Shown: one piece after another, positions 7,712 to 16,314 of the stretch
Layout of the letters: every line of letters begins with the position of its first letter
Numbering within the stretch: the first letter of the stretch is position 1
Assembly (NCBI RefSeq): GCF_012932965.1
Contig: NZ_JABBXH010000002.1
Location: forward strand, 706,623 to 770,622
DNA length: 64,000 nucleotides
Reading direction: 5' to 3'
From: Thalassotalea algicola
GTDB lineage: Bacteria; Pseudomonadota; Gammaproteobacteria; Enterobacterales; Alteromonadaceae
Position numbers and translations under genes: made by a program
The notes under the pieces: model-generated
Told to the model about the DNA's origin: nothing
Seen by the model: the letters and a program-made list of their open reading frames with translations, nothing else
The model's database searches: none

Positions 7712-10300
7712 TTAGAACTTGTATGTTGCTTGTGCATATGCAAAGCGGCCTTGACCACTATGTACATTTACAACAAATCCCATGAAGTCATGGTATGCAA
7801 ATGGCGGTTCTTCATTAAACAAGTTAGTTGCACCAATCGTTAAGATCGTATTTTCAATACCGTAGTAATTGAAAGAGGCATCAACTGTAGTCATTGAATC
7901 AACTTTACCATTGTCGGCTACTTCTTGTTCGAATTCATCGATGAAGTTAATAGCCATTGTTGCGCTGAAGTCATCTTTGATCCAATCTACAGACGTTGTC
8001 CAACGAATTTCTGGTTGTTCAAAACCACCTTCTTCAGTGTTTTTGTAATCCTCAAACTTCAATACGTAATTCATTACGTAACCTAGTTTAAACTGACCAT
8101 ATTCAGTTTCTAAGTTATAACGAACATCAATATCTAAACCTGAAGTTTCTAAATCACCAATGTTTTGGAAACCATCGTTAACTTGAATTACTTCACCTGG
8201 GTCACCAGCAATAGAAGTAGGGCGACGCTCTACGATCGCAGGATCCAAACCAAAGTTATCCATCACAAATTGTGTGTCTGAATCAATAATGTCTTCAATG
8301 TCGTAATTGTAGTAATCAACAGAGAAACTTAAATCATCAGTAACGTTATAAATAACACCTAAGTTGTAACTTTTAGATTCTTCTGGACCTAAGTCAGGGT
8401 TACCTTCAAATACGGCTGTGTACTCTTGAGGTTCACACGCTCTATCTTGATTACCAATTGCATTACAACGTAACGTATCGATTAAGTTTGGTGATTCGTC
8501 GGTACGACCTAAACCTAGCTGATGTAACGATGGCGCGCGGAACGCTGTACCATATGAACCGCGTAGACTTAAGTCGTCACTTGGCGTCCATAAGAAAGAT
8601 ATTTTCGGATCAGTCGTAGTACCAAAATCAGAATAGTCTTCGTGACGAACCGCTACTTGAACTTCTAATGTGTCAAGTACTGGGATTGCAACTTCACCAA
8701 AAATTGCGGTGTTATCACGTGAACCGTTTGCTTGGGTAGCTTCTGTACCAAAAACATCACCACGTAAAAATTGATCATCAGGGTTATCTGAAATCTTCTC
8801 TTCACGATATTCTGCACCAATCGCTAACATTAATTCACCATGGCTCATCTCCATCACTGGACCAGAGAATTTAATGTCGAATGATTTATTCGTTGATTTA
8901 CCGATACGAGTTGTTGTCGTTTCGATGTAATCAAGCGCTTCTTGTGAATTGCTAGAAGGCTCGAACGGGTTCCATAAACCTGAATCAATGGCTTCTTGAA
9001 TTCGACGAGAATTAGGGAAACCATCTACACCACGTTCAACTGATTCACTTTTGATATAGCTGTACGCTGCTTCCCAGCTCCAATCGTCAATCTCGCCTTG
9101 TAAACCTAAAATTGCACGGTAATAATCAGAATCTACGCGTTTTTCACGGTTACCAATATCAACTGTGCGGCGACGCATTGTTAAATCTTGACCGTGGAAT
9201 TCGTGATCAGGCATATCAGCAAATGGGTGATTAATACTGTCGCCTGGCATGGTCAATTCGTTAAAGCTTGGGCTACCTGCACCACGTACGATTGATTTTG
9301 AGTTTTGGCCATTTAATTCAGCAAATGCTCGTACCGTATCGTTAATTTCATATTTACCCATGTAGTTCCAGCTGAAGCGCTCGGCATCAGGGATCATCGT
9401 CATGTGAGGTGCATAGTCATATCGACATAAATTGTTAGCAAAATCACGATCAGCTTCAGGACAAGTATCGTTACCGTATAAATCGATTAAACGGTTTGAA
9501 GGATCCGACGCCAATGCGATTGTACCTGGAATACCTGATGACGAACGGAAGTCTGTCGCTAGTGGATCGCCAGTGCGTGCTGCTTGGTTAGCTGTTTTTG
9601 AATAGCTACGGTCAGCATAAAGCACTTCTTCACGATCAAAGTATTCTAAAATAAAGGTGTGGCTTGATTTTTCAGTTTGGTTACCAAAAACTAAGCTAAC
9701 GCTTTGCTCGTCACCGCCGCCATCAGCAGTAGTACCAAACTTGCCTGAAAGCTCAACACCGTCAACGTCATCACGTAGTACAACGTTAATTACACCAGCT
9801 ACCGCATCTGAACCATAAGTTGCTGATGCTCCATCTTTTAAGATGTCTACACGCTTAATTGCTGATAGTGGGATATTGTTAATATCTACGAATGCAGTAT
9901 CAATACCCTTAGCGAACGGGCTTACCGATACACGGCGGCCATTAACTAAAATAAGCGTCGAGTCAGCACCTAAACCACGTAGTGATACTGAAGAACCACC
10001 ATTGGCGGTATCATCAGAACTGTTTGCCTGCGTTGAGAACGTACCTTGTCCTGAAATAGGTAGCTTAGTGAACAAGCTAATTAAGTCAGTTACACCTGAT
10101 TTAGCGATATCTTCTGAAGATAAGCTAGTAACAGGTGAAGGGCCTTCCATATTTGTGCGTTTAATGTGAGAACCCGTGATTTGAATGCGTTCGACTTCTT
10201 CTTCAGTCTCTGCAGCTACAGCGTTGAAGCTTTGAGAGGCAAACAAAGCGGCTGAAATACTGATCGCAAGCGAGGTTTTCTTAGAGAAAAACTTAGTCAT
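7712..10300 (-). CDS. TonB-dependent outer-membrane receptor
   Basis: About 862 residues. Signal peptide (SLAISISAALFASQSFNAVAAE), then a TonB-box-like acidic stretch EEEVERIQITG, a plug domain (GPSPVTSLSSEDIAKSG, SVSLRGLGADSTLILVNGRR, VDILKDGASATYGSDAVAGVINVV) and a beta-barrel ending in an aromatic residue (AQATYKF). The ATG at 10300 is chosen over 10306 because its spacing from AAGGA is better. The ligand is unknown: no catabolic or transport genes adjoin it, so it need not be a sugar receptor. Members of this subtype take up oligosaccharides, siderophores or peptides. Confidence 0.93.
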   Translation of the reverse strand: MTKFFSKKTSLAISISAALFASQSFNAVAAETEEEVERIQITGSHIKRTNMEGPSPVTSLSSEDIAKSGVTDLISLFTKLPISGQGTFSTQANSSDDTANGGSSVSLRGLGADSTLILVNGRRVSVSPFAKGIDTAFVDINNIPLSAIKRVDILKDGASATYGSDAVAGVINVVLRDDVDGVELSGKFGTTADGGGDEQSVSLVFGNQTEKSSHTFILEYFDREEVLYADRSYSKTANQAARTGDPLATDFRSSSGIPGTIALASDPSNRLIDLYGNDTCPEADRDFANNLCRYDYAPHMTMIPDAERFSWNYMGKYEINDTVRAFAELNGQNSKSIVRGAGSPSFNELTMPGDSINHPFADMPDHEFHGQDLTMRRRTVDIGNREKRVDSDYYRAILGLQGEIDDWSWEAAYSYIKSESVERGVDGFPNSRRIQEAIDSGLWNPFEPSSNSQEALDYIETTTTRIGKSTNKSFDIKFSGPVMEMSHGELMLAIGAEYREEKISDNPDDQFLRGDVFGTEATQANGSRDNTAIFGEVAIPVLDTLEVQVAVRHEDYSDFGTTTDPKISFLWTPSDDLSLRGSYGTAFRAPSLHQLGLGRTDESPNLIDTLRCNAIGNQDRACEPQEYTAVFEGNPDLGPEESKSYNLGVIYNVTDDLSFSVDYYNYDIEDIIDSDTQFVMDNFGLDPAIVERRPTSIAGDPGEVIQVNDGFQNIGDLETSGLDIDVRYNLETEYGQFKLGYVMNYVLKFEDYKNTEEGGFEQPEIRWTTSVDWIKDDFSATMAINFIDEFEQEVADNGKVDSMTTVDASFNYYGIENTILTIGATNLFNEEPPFAYHDFMGFVVNVHSGQGRFAYAQATYKF

Positions 10301-10306
10301 TTCCAT

Positions 10307-10668
10307 GTTTCCTTTTGTTTATAATTATATTCGTCAAATCCTACATTAACTAACTGTTAACAAAGCATTAACGAGGGGGTAGCTTTATTAACAGAAGTAA
10401 ATTTTGACTATGATTTTTGTAACAGATATTGAAAGCTTTAGGAATAGCTTTTATGTTTATAAATTCAAGAATTTGTAAATAAATCTGTCCAAAAAACAAA
10501 CAGAAAATGACTGCAGACGTTGAATTACGTAATGTCTTGTACGATTTGATTCGTATAAAAGAAAAATTTTCAACTGATTAATTTGTAAACAGTAATGCTT
10601 GTGGTTTTTATCATTGCCTATAATTGTGCGACAATCTCGGTTAAACCAAGAATAAATTGGATTGTTAA
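10307..10668. other. intergenic region between the TonB receptor and the Nif3-family gene
   Basis: About 360 bases, AT-rich, between divergent genes, so it must hold both promoters. I see no clear operator palindrome, riboswitch or RNA gene. A short open frame on the minus strand here has no coding character. Confidence 0.6.
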
Positions 10669-11427
10669 ATGTTAAGAAACGAATTTGAGCAATATTTAAC
10701 TCAACTATTGCAACCTTCACAGATAAAAGACTTTTCCCCTAATGGGTTACAAGTGCAAGGGAGCGAAGAAGTTAACCGCATTGTAACAGGTGTTACAGCT
10801 ACAGGGGCATTAATCGATAAAGCGATAGCATTAGGTGCTGATACTTTGCTTGTTCATCATGGCTATTTTTGGAAAGGTGAAAACCAAGCCATTACAGGTA
10901 TGAAATATCAACGTATTAAAAAGCTAATAGATAACAATATTAACTTATTTGCCTATCATCTCCCGTTAGATATTCATCCTGAACTTGGTAATAACGCACA
11001 ACTAGCGAAACTATTAGGTATTAAAGTTACAGGCCCACTAGAGTTGGGTAACCCTGTAAGTGTTGGTGTGCAAGGAGAGTTACCTTTTAATATCGATGGG
11101 GAAAGTTTCAATCAACTGATTAGTCAAAAGTTGAATCGACAGAGTTTACATATCTCAGCATCATCTAATAAACCAATTAAAACAGTTGCTTGGTGCACTG
11201 GTGGTGGCCAAGGCTATATTGATTTAGCTGCCGAGCAGGGCATTGATGCATTTATCTCAGGCGAAGCTTCTGAGCAAACGACGCATATAGCTAGAGAAAT
11301 GGACATTCACTTTTTTGCAGCAGGACATCACGCTACAGAGCGTTATGGCGCTAAAGCGTTAGGTGAACATATTGTTAGTGAACTAGGCTTAAATGTAGAG
11401 TTTATTGATATCGATAATCCAGTTTAA
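10669..11427 (+). CDS. Nif3-like dinuclear metal-centre protein (YbgI family)
   Basis: 252 residues, matching E. coli YbgI in length. Conserved metal-binding and fold motifs are visible: FSPNGLQVQG near residue 24, LLVHHGYFW near 61, AYHLPLDIHPELGNNAQLA near 96, and the C-terminal FFAAGHHATERYG. The family forms a hexameric toroid with two metal ions per subunit. GTP cyclohydrolase I type 2 is a common but doubtful database name; the biochemical role remains unsettled. It converges on the ElyC-like gene. Confidence 0.93.
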   Translation: MLRNEFEQYLTQLLQPSQIKDFSPNGLQVQGSEEVNRIVTGVTATGALIDKAIALGADTLLVHHGYFWKGENQAITGMKYQRIKKLIDNNINLFAYHLPLDIHPELGNNAQLAKLLGIKVTGPLELGNPVSVGVQGELPFNIDGESFNQLISQKLNRQSLHISASSNKPIKTVAWCTGGGQGYIDLAAEQGIDAFISGEASEQTTHIAREMDIHFFAAGHHATERYGAKALGEHIVSELGLNVEFIDIDNPV

Positions 11428-11436
11428 ACTTAGTGT

Positions 11437-11471
11437 TGGCAGTAGAAAGCTTAGTAAGCTATCCACTGCCA
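11437..11471. terminator. possible hairpin between converging genes
   Basis: Nested inverted repeats: outer arms TGGCAGT / ACTGCCA and an inner palindrome AGCTTA-G-TAAGCT. It lies just past the Nif3-family stop and overlaps the end of the converging ElyC-like gene. There is no T-run, so terminator activity is a guess. Confidence 0.35.
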
Positions 11472-12206
11472 CAATCTACCCATGGTTTCATACCATGCGA
11501 TACTAGTTTGTGTGAGTTTTTTACTACTCGGTAAATAGTAAGACCAGCTTTCTTCTTCAAGTTGATTCTTTACCCAAAAACTCGCCGGTGCAGGCGTAGC
11601 GTTTACACCTGCTAAAGCAAAATAATGCATAGCTCTTGGCAGGTGATAGGCATCGGTCACTAAGACGACGTGTTTTCCTTTCACTCTTGGCGCAATAAGT
11701 TGGGCCTCTTCTCCTGTATCTTTAGGATATGGTTCTACGAGTATTTTATTCGGAGCGACCCCTAAACTAATGGCTGCTTGTTTTACTTTTTCCGCATTAG
11801 GAATAGGATCGTTGGCAGAATAGCCTGAAGTAATTAGCATGGCTTCAGGGTGTATGCTTAGTATTCTAATGCCTTCTATCATACGTTTAAGTGAACAGTC
11901 TTGTAATTGAGATGTTGGCGGCAAAGCATCATTAGTCGTATGCCCACAACCTAGTACCACAATATAATCAACAGGCTTTATAGAGCGTGTAAAGCTCTCG
12001 TATTGTTGCTCCATAGGTATCATGAATCTATCTGAAATCGGTGCTAATGATGAGAAGGTTAAAATAACAAAAGCCGATAATAACCATTTGAATGCTAATT
12101 TTGGCTTTGAATGCAGTGTAATCAACGCAAAGAGCATAAAAATAAGGCTCAAAGTAATTGGCATAACGACAATCGACACTATTTTTTTAAAGAGAAAAAA
12201 ATCCAT
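11451..12206 (-). CDS. YdcF/ElyC-family DUF218 protein
   Basis: About 251 residues from the ATG at 12206; further upstream in-frame starts exist but add a stretch without family resemblance. Two N-terminal membrane helices (about 6-30 and 38-58) precede a DUF218 domain with VVLGCG near residue 90, LITSGYSANDP, EPYPKDTGEEA and VLVTDAYHLPRAMHYF. E. coli ElyC, of the same architecture, influences undecaprenyl-phosphate carrier metabolism and envelope integrity. The assignment to ElyC rather than another DUF218 paralogue rests on the membrane helices and length. Confidence 0.85.
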   Translation of the reverse strand: MDFFLFKKIVSIVVMPITLSLIFMLFALITLHSKPKLAFKWLLSAFVILTFSSLAPISDRFMIPMEQQYESFTRSIKPVDYIVVLGCGHTTNDALPPTSQLQDCSLKRMIEGIRILSIHPEAMLITSGYSANDPIPNAEKVKQAAISLGVAPNKILVEPYPKDTGEEAQLIAPRVKGKHVVLVTDAYHLPRAMHYFALAGVNATPAPASFWVKNQLEEESWSYYLPSSKKLTQTSIAWYETMGRLWQWIAY

Positions 12207-12308
12207 AGTACTTCTAGGTGAGAATGCATAAGCACATACTAGCGCAGCAGAAAATGTTATCAAAGCAACAATTTGTGTAAGAAACTTACATAGACATCTA
12301 AAAGGCTA

Positions 12309-12337
12309 TTGAAATTGGCCTTTAATTAGGGTTTAAT
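12309..12337 (+). promoter_or_regulatory. candidate sigma-70 promoter for the lysC leader
   Basis: TTGAAA (12309-12314), a 17-base spacer, then TTTAAT (12332-12337); each hexamer matches consensus at five of six positions. Transcription would begin about 35 bases before the riboswitch aptamer. An inverted repeat GGCTATT / AATAGCC brackets it. Confidence 0.6.
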
Positions 12338-12377
12338 AGCCGTGTTATTGAGTTTTTACTTTAATTTAACCAGTAAC

Positions 12378-12562
12378 ACCAGAAGAGGCGCGATAGCCAG
12401 GTAAATAGCAAGAGGAACCACATTCCTTTGATTGTTATTGAGGGGGACTATCGCCGAGGACATTGTCTTGTGTGGCAAGCAAAGTTCGGTCACTAGGGTT
12501 GAATCCCTAGGATTGTCACCGTTTACGTAAGAACGTAAACAGGGTGGAGAGCTTCTGGCTGA
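12378..12562 (+). promoter_or_regulatory. lysine riboswitch (L-box) of lysC
   Basis: The sequence follows the E. coli lysC leader closely: CCAGAAGAGGCGCG at the 5' side, GAGGGGGACTATCGCCGAGG, the hairpin around CTAGGGTTGAATCCCTAGG followed by TTGTCACC, and GGTGGAGAGCTTCTGG at the 3' side. The P1 stem forms from CCAGAAG (12379-12385) with CTTCTGG (12552-12558). Lysine binding is known to reduce expression of the downstream aspartokinase in this class. GGCTGA (12557-12562), overlapping P1, can alternatively pair with TCAGCC (12598-12603), a plausible switch. Confidence 0.95.
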
Positions 12563-12654
12563 AAAATATTTTTGCTTTATTATGCTCGCGAATACTCTCA
12601 GCCGTGCTCTTCCTTGTTGTAAATAGTTGATTTGCTATGTAGGGAGAACCTTCG

Positions 12655-12732
12655 ATGAAAATCTTTAATAATATTATTGTAGTCTTTTTGACTTTTTCTC
12701 ACCCTTTCTTTGTTTGGGGGCGTTATGTCTAA
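12655..12732 (+). CDS. 25-residue leader ORF overlapping the lysC start
   Basis: An ATG at 12655 follows AGGGAG (12641-12646) with 8-base spacing, a better Shine-Dalgarno than that of lysC itself. The frame encodes a very hydrophobic 25-residue peptide beginning MKIFNNIIVVFLTF and stops with TAA at 12730-12732, 8 bases inside lysC. The layout suggests translational coupling to lysC, so the riboswitch may act by hiding the leader's ribosome-binding site. The peptide has a single lysine, so classical attenuation is unlikely. Not a gene I recognise; whether it is translated is inferred from the signals alone. Confidence 0.5.
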   Translation: MKIFNNIIVVFLTFSHPFFVWGRYV

Positions 12733-14071
12733 TTTAACTGTCGCTAAATTTGGTGGTACTAGTGTTGCTAACTTTGAAGCAATGCAACGTTGCGCTAATA
12801 TCATAAAAAATGATCTGTCGAATCGAGTAGTTGTCGTTTCTGCAAGTGCAGGCGTTACAAACCATTTGGTTAGGCTTGGTCAAGAAAACGTTGCATTGCA
12901 TGAGCAACTCGAAATTGTCCAATCAATTAAAACAATTCAGTACGCAATTGCCCAGCACCTTAGTAATAAGGATGCACTGTCAGTTGTAATAGATGGCAAG
13001 TTAAGTGAATTGACTGCAATCGCTCAGTTACAGTCTGAACAATATAGTGCGAAAAACGCTGATGAAATATTATCTTTTGGCGAACAGTTCAGCTCTTTAT
13101 TATTTACAGAAGTATTAAATAGCTTGGGCGTAAATGCCTGTTGCTTTGACGTAAAACAAGTGATGAAAACCAACAGCTTGTATGGCAAAGCTGTCGTTGA
13201 TAATGAAGCATTGAAAGTTAATGCTGTAGAAAAACTAGCAGCTAAACTTAATGAGCAGGTTATTGTTACACAAGGTTTTATAGGACAGGATGGTTTAGGT
13301 CATACTACAACTTTAGGGCGAGGAGGCTCTGATTATAGTGCTGCATTGCTAGCTGAAGCTTTAGATGCCTCAAATTTAGCTATCTGGACTGATGTGGTCG
13401 GAATTTTTACTACAGATCCGCGTATCACAGATCAAGCTCGAGCAATTCCTGAAATAAGCTTTGGAGAAGCGGCTGAAATGGCAACATTCGGCGCTAAAAT
13501 TTTACACCCGGCAACGCTTATTCCTGCAATGAGACAAAACATTCCTGTATTTGTAGGTTCAAGTAAAGAGCCCGAAAAAGGTGGTACTTTGATTCAGCAG
13601 TCTGTTGAATCTAATCCTACTTACCGCTCTATTGCACTGCGTAGAGAGCAAACATTAGTGACCGTTAGAAGTCCAGCAATGCTTCATGCAAGTGGCTTTT
13701 TGGCAAAAGTATTCGCGATTTTGGCTAAGCATGAATTAAGTGTTGATTTAATTACCACGAGTGAAATCAGTGTTGCGCTGACTTTTGATAATCCTACAGG
13801 TAGCACGCAGTCATTGATTAATAGTTCTGTTGTCGAAGAGTTGGAACAGTTATGTGAAGTTACTGTAGAACATGGCCTTTCACTTGTTGCTGTTATTGGT
13901 AATAACCTCCACGCAACGAAAGGATTGGGTCGAAGCGTTTTCGATAAGATCAATGATTTTAATATTCGAATGATTTGTCATGGTGCGAGTAGCAATAATT
14001 TATGCTTTTTAGTGCCAGAAAATGATGCCAATGTCGTAGTAGAGCAACTACACAATACTTTGTTTGTTTGA
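12725..14071 (+). CDS. lysC: lysine-sensitive aspartokinase III
   Basis: Phosphorylates aspartate in the first step of the lysine, threonine, methionine and diaminopimelate pathway. 448 residues from the ATG at 12725, which starts MSNLTVAKFGGTS as in E. coli LysC; a TTG at 12710 is a less likely start. The kinase signature KFGGTS is at 8-13, TLGRGGSDYSA and WTDVVGIFTTDP (aspartate-binding loop) follow, and two C-terminal ACT domains (LVTVRSPAMLHASGFLAKVF and LSLVAVIGNNLHATKG) give feedback inhibition by lysine. Expression is under the upstream lysine riboswitch. A bidirectional terminator follows. Confidence 0.97.
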   Translation: MSNLTVAKFGGTSVANFEAMQRCANIIKNDLSNRVVVVSASAGVTNHLVRLGQENVALHEQLEIVQSIKTIQYAIAQHLSNKDALSVVIDGKLSELTAIAQLQSEQYSAKNADEILSFGEQFSSLLFTEVLNSLGVNACCFDVKQVMKTNSLYGKAVVDNEALKVNAVEKLAAKLNEQVIVTQGFIGQDGLGHTTTLGRGGSDYSAALLAEALDASNLAIWTDVVGIFTTDPRITDQARAIPEISFGEAAEMATFGAKILHPATLIPAMRQNIPVFVGSSKEPEKGGTLIQQSVESNPTYRSIALRREQTLVTVRSPAMLHASGFLAKVFAILAKHELSVDLITTSEISVALTFDNPTGSTQSLINSSVVEELEQLCEVTVEHGLSLVAVIGNNLHATKGLGRSVFDKINDFNIRMICHGASSNNLCFLVPENDANVVVEQLHNTLFV

Positions 14072-14093
14072 TAAACCGAGCAATGACGAATTA

Positions 14094-14118
14094 AAAAAGG
14101 AGCGTGTTGCTCCTTTTT
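14094..14118. terminator. bidirectional terminator between lysC and the MarR gene
   Basis: Stem AAAAAGGAGC / GCTCCTTTTT with loop GTGTT. The A-run and T-run flanks make it effective in both directions for these converging genes. Confidence 0.9.
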
Positions 14119-14165
14119 ACTTATTTCTTTACATGTACTTGTGGCGTTAAATGCACTTTGAGGCG

Positions 14166-14603
14166 CTATAGGTGTTGCTTTGTTGCTATTAGTAACTTAT
14201 CTAATGTGGATTGAAGAATCTGCATCTCATTAGATGATAAGCCTGTCAGTGCAAAAAGCTTCATCGGTATGTGTTTTGCTTTTTGTTTGATGTGTTTGCC
14301 GTGTGCAGTCAAACTTATCGTTACCGAGCGTTCATCTTCAGGGTTACGAACACGGGAAATTAAGCTGGCTTGTTCCATTCTCTTAAGCAAAGGGGAAATG
14401 GTACCAGTATCCAAATCAAGCGCATTGCATAAAGCTTTGATCGGTACACTTTCTTTGGTTTGCCATAACGCCAACATCACTAAATATTGCGGATACGTTA
14501 ACCCCAACTCCTTTAATAGCGGTGCATAAAGTTTAGTAATGTTTTTATTTAAGCTATAGAGCCTAAAGCACAGCTGTTTTTCAAGTGCTAAGTTGTCACT
14601 CAT
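14166..14603 (-). CDS. MarR-family regulator of the OhrR type
   Basis: 145-residue winged-helix repressor. The N-terminal QLCFRLYSLNKNITKLYAPLL segment has the OhrR layout, with Cys12 at the position of the peroxide-sensing cysteine in OhrR proteins. The DNA-binding part holds PIKALCNALDLDTGTISPLLKRME and the wing RNPEDERSVTISLT. It begins 7 bases after the glutathione peroxidase stop and is probably co-transcribed with it, so organic-hydroperoxide control of the pair is likely. That it binds the palindrome upstream of the peroxidase is inference. Confidence 0.88.
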   Translation of the reverse strand: MSDNLALEKQLCFRLYSLNKNITKLYAPLLKELGLTYPQYLVMLALWQTKESVPIKALCNALDLDTGTISPLLKRMEQASLISRVRNPEDERSVTISLTAHGKHIKQKAKHIPMKLFALTGLSSNEMQILQSTLDKLLIATKQHL

Positions 14604-14610
14604 ATTCGTA

Positions 14611-15093
14611 TTACAATAGTGCTTTGATTGCTGATTCCATTGCTTCAGGTTTTGTCATTGTCGAAAACCTTTTTACAACTTTCCCATCTTTACCAACGAG
14701 GAACTTTGTAAAATTCCATTTGATATTTTTTGAACCTAAGATGCCAGGTGCTTCACTTTTTATGTAATTGTATAGCGGGTGAGCATTTTCACCATTTACA
14801 TCAATTTTGCCAAACAGTGGAAATTGAATATTAAATTTTAAGTCACAAAACGACTTAATTTCTTCATTACTGCCTTTTTCTTGCTCTTTGAATTGATTAC
14901 AAGGGAAAGCCAAAATTTCTAAGCCTTGTTCTTTATATTTTTCGTACAATTTTTGTAGGCCTTCATATTGAGGAGTAAAGCCACAAGCGCTAGCCGTATT
15001 AACGATGACAACAACTTTGTCCTGATAATCAGATAGATTAACTTCATCACCTTTGTAGTCTACTGCGGTGAATTGATAAATGCTTTCAGCCAT
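14611..15093 (-). CDS. glutathione peroxidase family (thiol peroxidase)
   Basis: 160-residue thioredoxin-fold peroxidase reducing organic hydroperoxides. Motifs: NTASACGFTPQYEGLQ with peroxidatic Cys37, LAFPCNQF (Cys65) and WNFTKFLV with the conserved tryptophan and asparagine. The active residue is cysteine rather than selenocysteine, and a third cysteine at about 83 is placed like the resolving cysteine of thioredoxin-dependent members. First gene of a two-gene unit with the OhrR-like regulator. Confidence 0.95.
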   Translation of the reverse strand: MAESIYQFTAVDYKGDEVNLSDYQDKVVVIVNTASACGFTPQYEGLQKLYEKYKEQGLEILAFPCNQFKEQEKGSNEEIKSFCDLKFNIQFPLFGKIDVNGENAHPLYNYIKSEAPGILGSKNIKWNFTKFLVGKDGKVVKRFSTMTKPEAMESAIKALL

Positions 15094-15131
15094 GAAATGT
15101 CCTTAAGTAATAAATGTTTTGCATAATAATG

Positions 15132-15141
15132 TTGTGCACAA
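15132..15141. promoter_or_regulatory. candidate operator palindrome upstream of the peroxidase
   Basis: TTGTGCACAA is a perfect 10-bp palindrome 39 bases upstream of the peroxidase start, in an AT-rich setting suited to a promoter. It is a reasonable target for the co-transcribed OhrR-like regulator; it is not a match to a published OhrR consensus that I can cite. Confidence 0.4.
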
Positions 15142-15242
15142 TATAAAGTAAATGGATTCAAAATTCAATATTACCAATTAACTTTGTTGGAACATCAGCT
15201 AGAATAGTTTTCATTTTAATTTTATTAATAGGGAATAACTCG

Positions 15243-16109
15243 ATGCAGAAAGTCGCCTTTATTGGTTTAGGTGTTATGGGCTACCCAATGGCTGGTCATC
15301 TAGCAAAAGCTGGATTTGATGTTTCAGTCTATAATCGAACGTTTGAAAAAGCAGAACGATGGGCGCAAGAATTTGGTGGTCATTGCGCGCAAACGCCTAA
15401 AATTGCTAGCGAAGGTTGTGACATTGTATTTTGTTGCGTAGGTAACGATGACGATGTGCGCCAAGTAGTTTATGGAGCTGATGGCATTTTGGCCGGATTA
15501 AAAGATGGCGCTGTTTTGGTCGATCATACAACTGCATCCGCCGAGTTAGCACGCGAGTTGGAAAAAGCAGTAAATGCTCAACACTGTGGTTTCTTAGATG
15601 CGCCTGTTTCTGGTGGTCAAGCTGGCGCTGAAAATGGTGTGTTAACGGTAATGTTAGGTGGTGAAGAGTCTGCATATAAAACAGCAAAACCAGTGATGGA
15701 AGCTTTTTCTCGATTTACGCAACTTATGGGGCCAGCAGGCAGTGGTCAGTTAGCAAAAATGGTTAATCAAATTTGTATTGCCGGTGTTGTTCAGGGGCTG
15801 GCAGAAGGCTTCACATTCGCAAAAAATGCTGGTTTAGATCCCGACTTATTATTAGAAACTATTGCAAAAGGTGCTGCGGGCTCTTGGCAAATGGAAAATC
15901 GCTATAAAACGATGTTTGCTGGCGAGTATGACTTTGGTTTTGCTGTTGATTGGATGAGGAAAGATTTGGCTATCGCGTTTGAAGAAGCGAATAAAAATGG
16001 TACAGAGTTGCCTGTTACTAAGATAGTAGATGGTTTTTATCAAGAAATTCAAAATAGTGGTGGTAATCGTTGGGATACTTCTAGTTTAATTTCTCGATAT
16101 AAAAAATAA
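15243..16109 (+). CDS. NAD(P)-dependent beta-hydroxyacid dehydrogenase (GarR/HIBADH family)
   Basis: 288 residues. An N-terminal Rossmann domain with VAFIGLGVMGYPMAGHLAKAG holds the GxGxxG cofactor loop, and NRT after beta-strand 2 suggests NADPH preference. The substrate loop DAPVSGGQAGAENGVL and the catalytic lysine region GSGQLAKMVNQI are both intact. The family includes 3-hydroxyisobutyrate dehydrogenase, tartronate semialdehyde reductase and glyoxylate/succinic semialdehyde reductase; sequence alone does not fix the substrate. Likely a single-gene unit. Confidence 0.93.
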   Translation: MQKVAFIGLGVMGYPMAGHLAKAGFDVSVYNRTFEKAERWAQEFGGHCAQTPKIASEGCDIVFCCVGNDDDVRQVVYGADGILAGLKDGAVLVDHTTASAELARELEKAVNAQHCGFLDAPVSGGQAGAENGVLTVMLGGEESAYKTAKPVMEAFSRFTQLMGPAGSGQLAKMVNQICIAGVVQGLAEGFTFAKNAGLDPDLLLETIAKGAAGSWQMENRYKTMFAGEYDFGFAVDWMRKDLAIAFEEANKNGTELPVTKIVDGFYQEIQNSGGNRWDTSSLISRYKK

Positions 16110-16314
16110 GGCATTGAGTACTTGTCTTTGCGGCTAAATGTTTATTTTGATTTAAGCTTTGTTTAATCGAATAGTATGATAATAACGCCGTTGTTTGGTA
16201 TGAATGAATAGCGTAAGGTTTTGGTTTTGTACCAACATTCGTTCTAATTTAAAATTCAATTGTAATGAACGTGGTATGCTTAGTTTATTGGCTATAGGAA
16301 ACTAGAGAGTGTAG

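Noticed and set aside
10457-10720. Open frame of 87 codons on the minus strand between the receptor and Nif3-family genes
   Set aside because: It overlaps the Nif3-family start, has no good ribosome site and lacks coding character.
12598-12804. Minus-strand open frame across the lysC leader
   Set aside because: It lies antisense to the riboswitch expression platform and lysC start; no family resemblance.
13684-13953. Minus-strand open frame of 89 codons inside lysC
   Set aside because: Shadow of the ACT-domain region of a well-supported gene.
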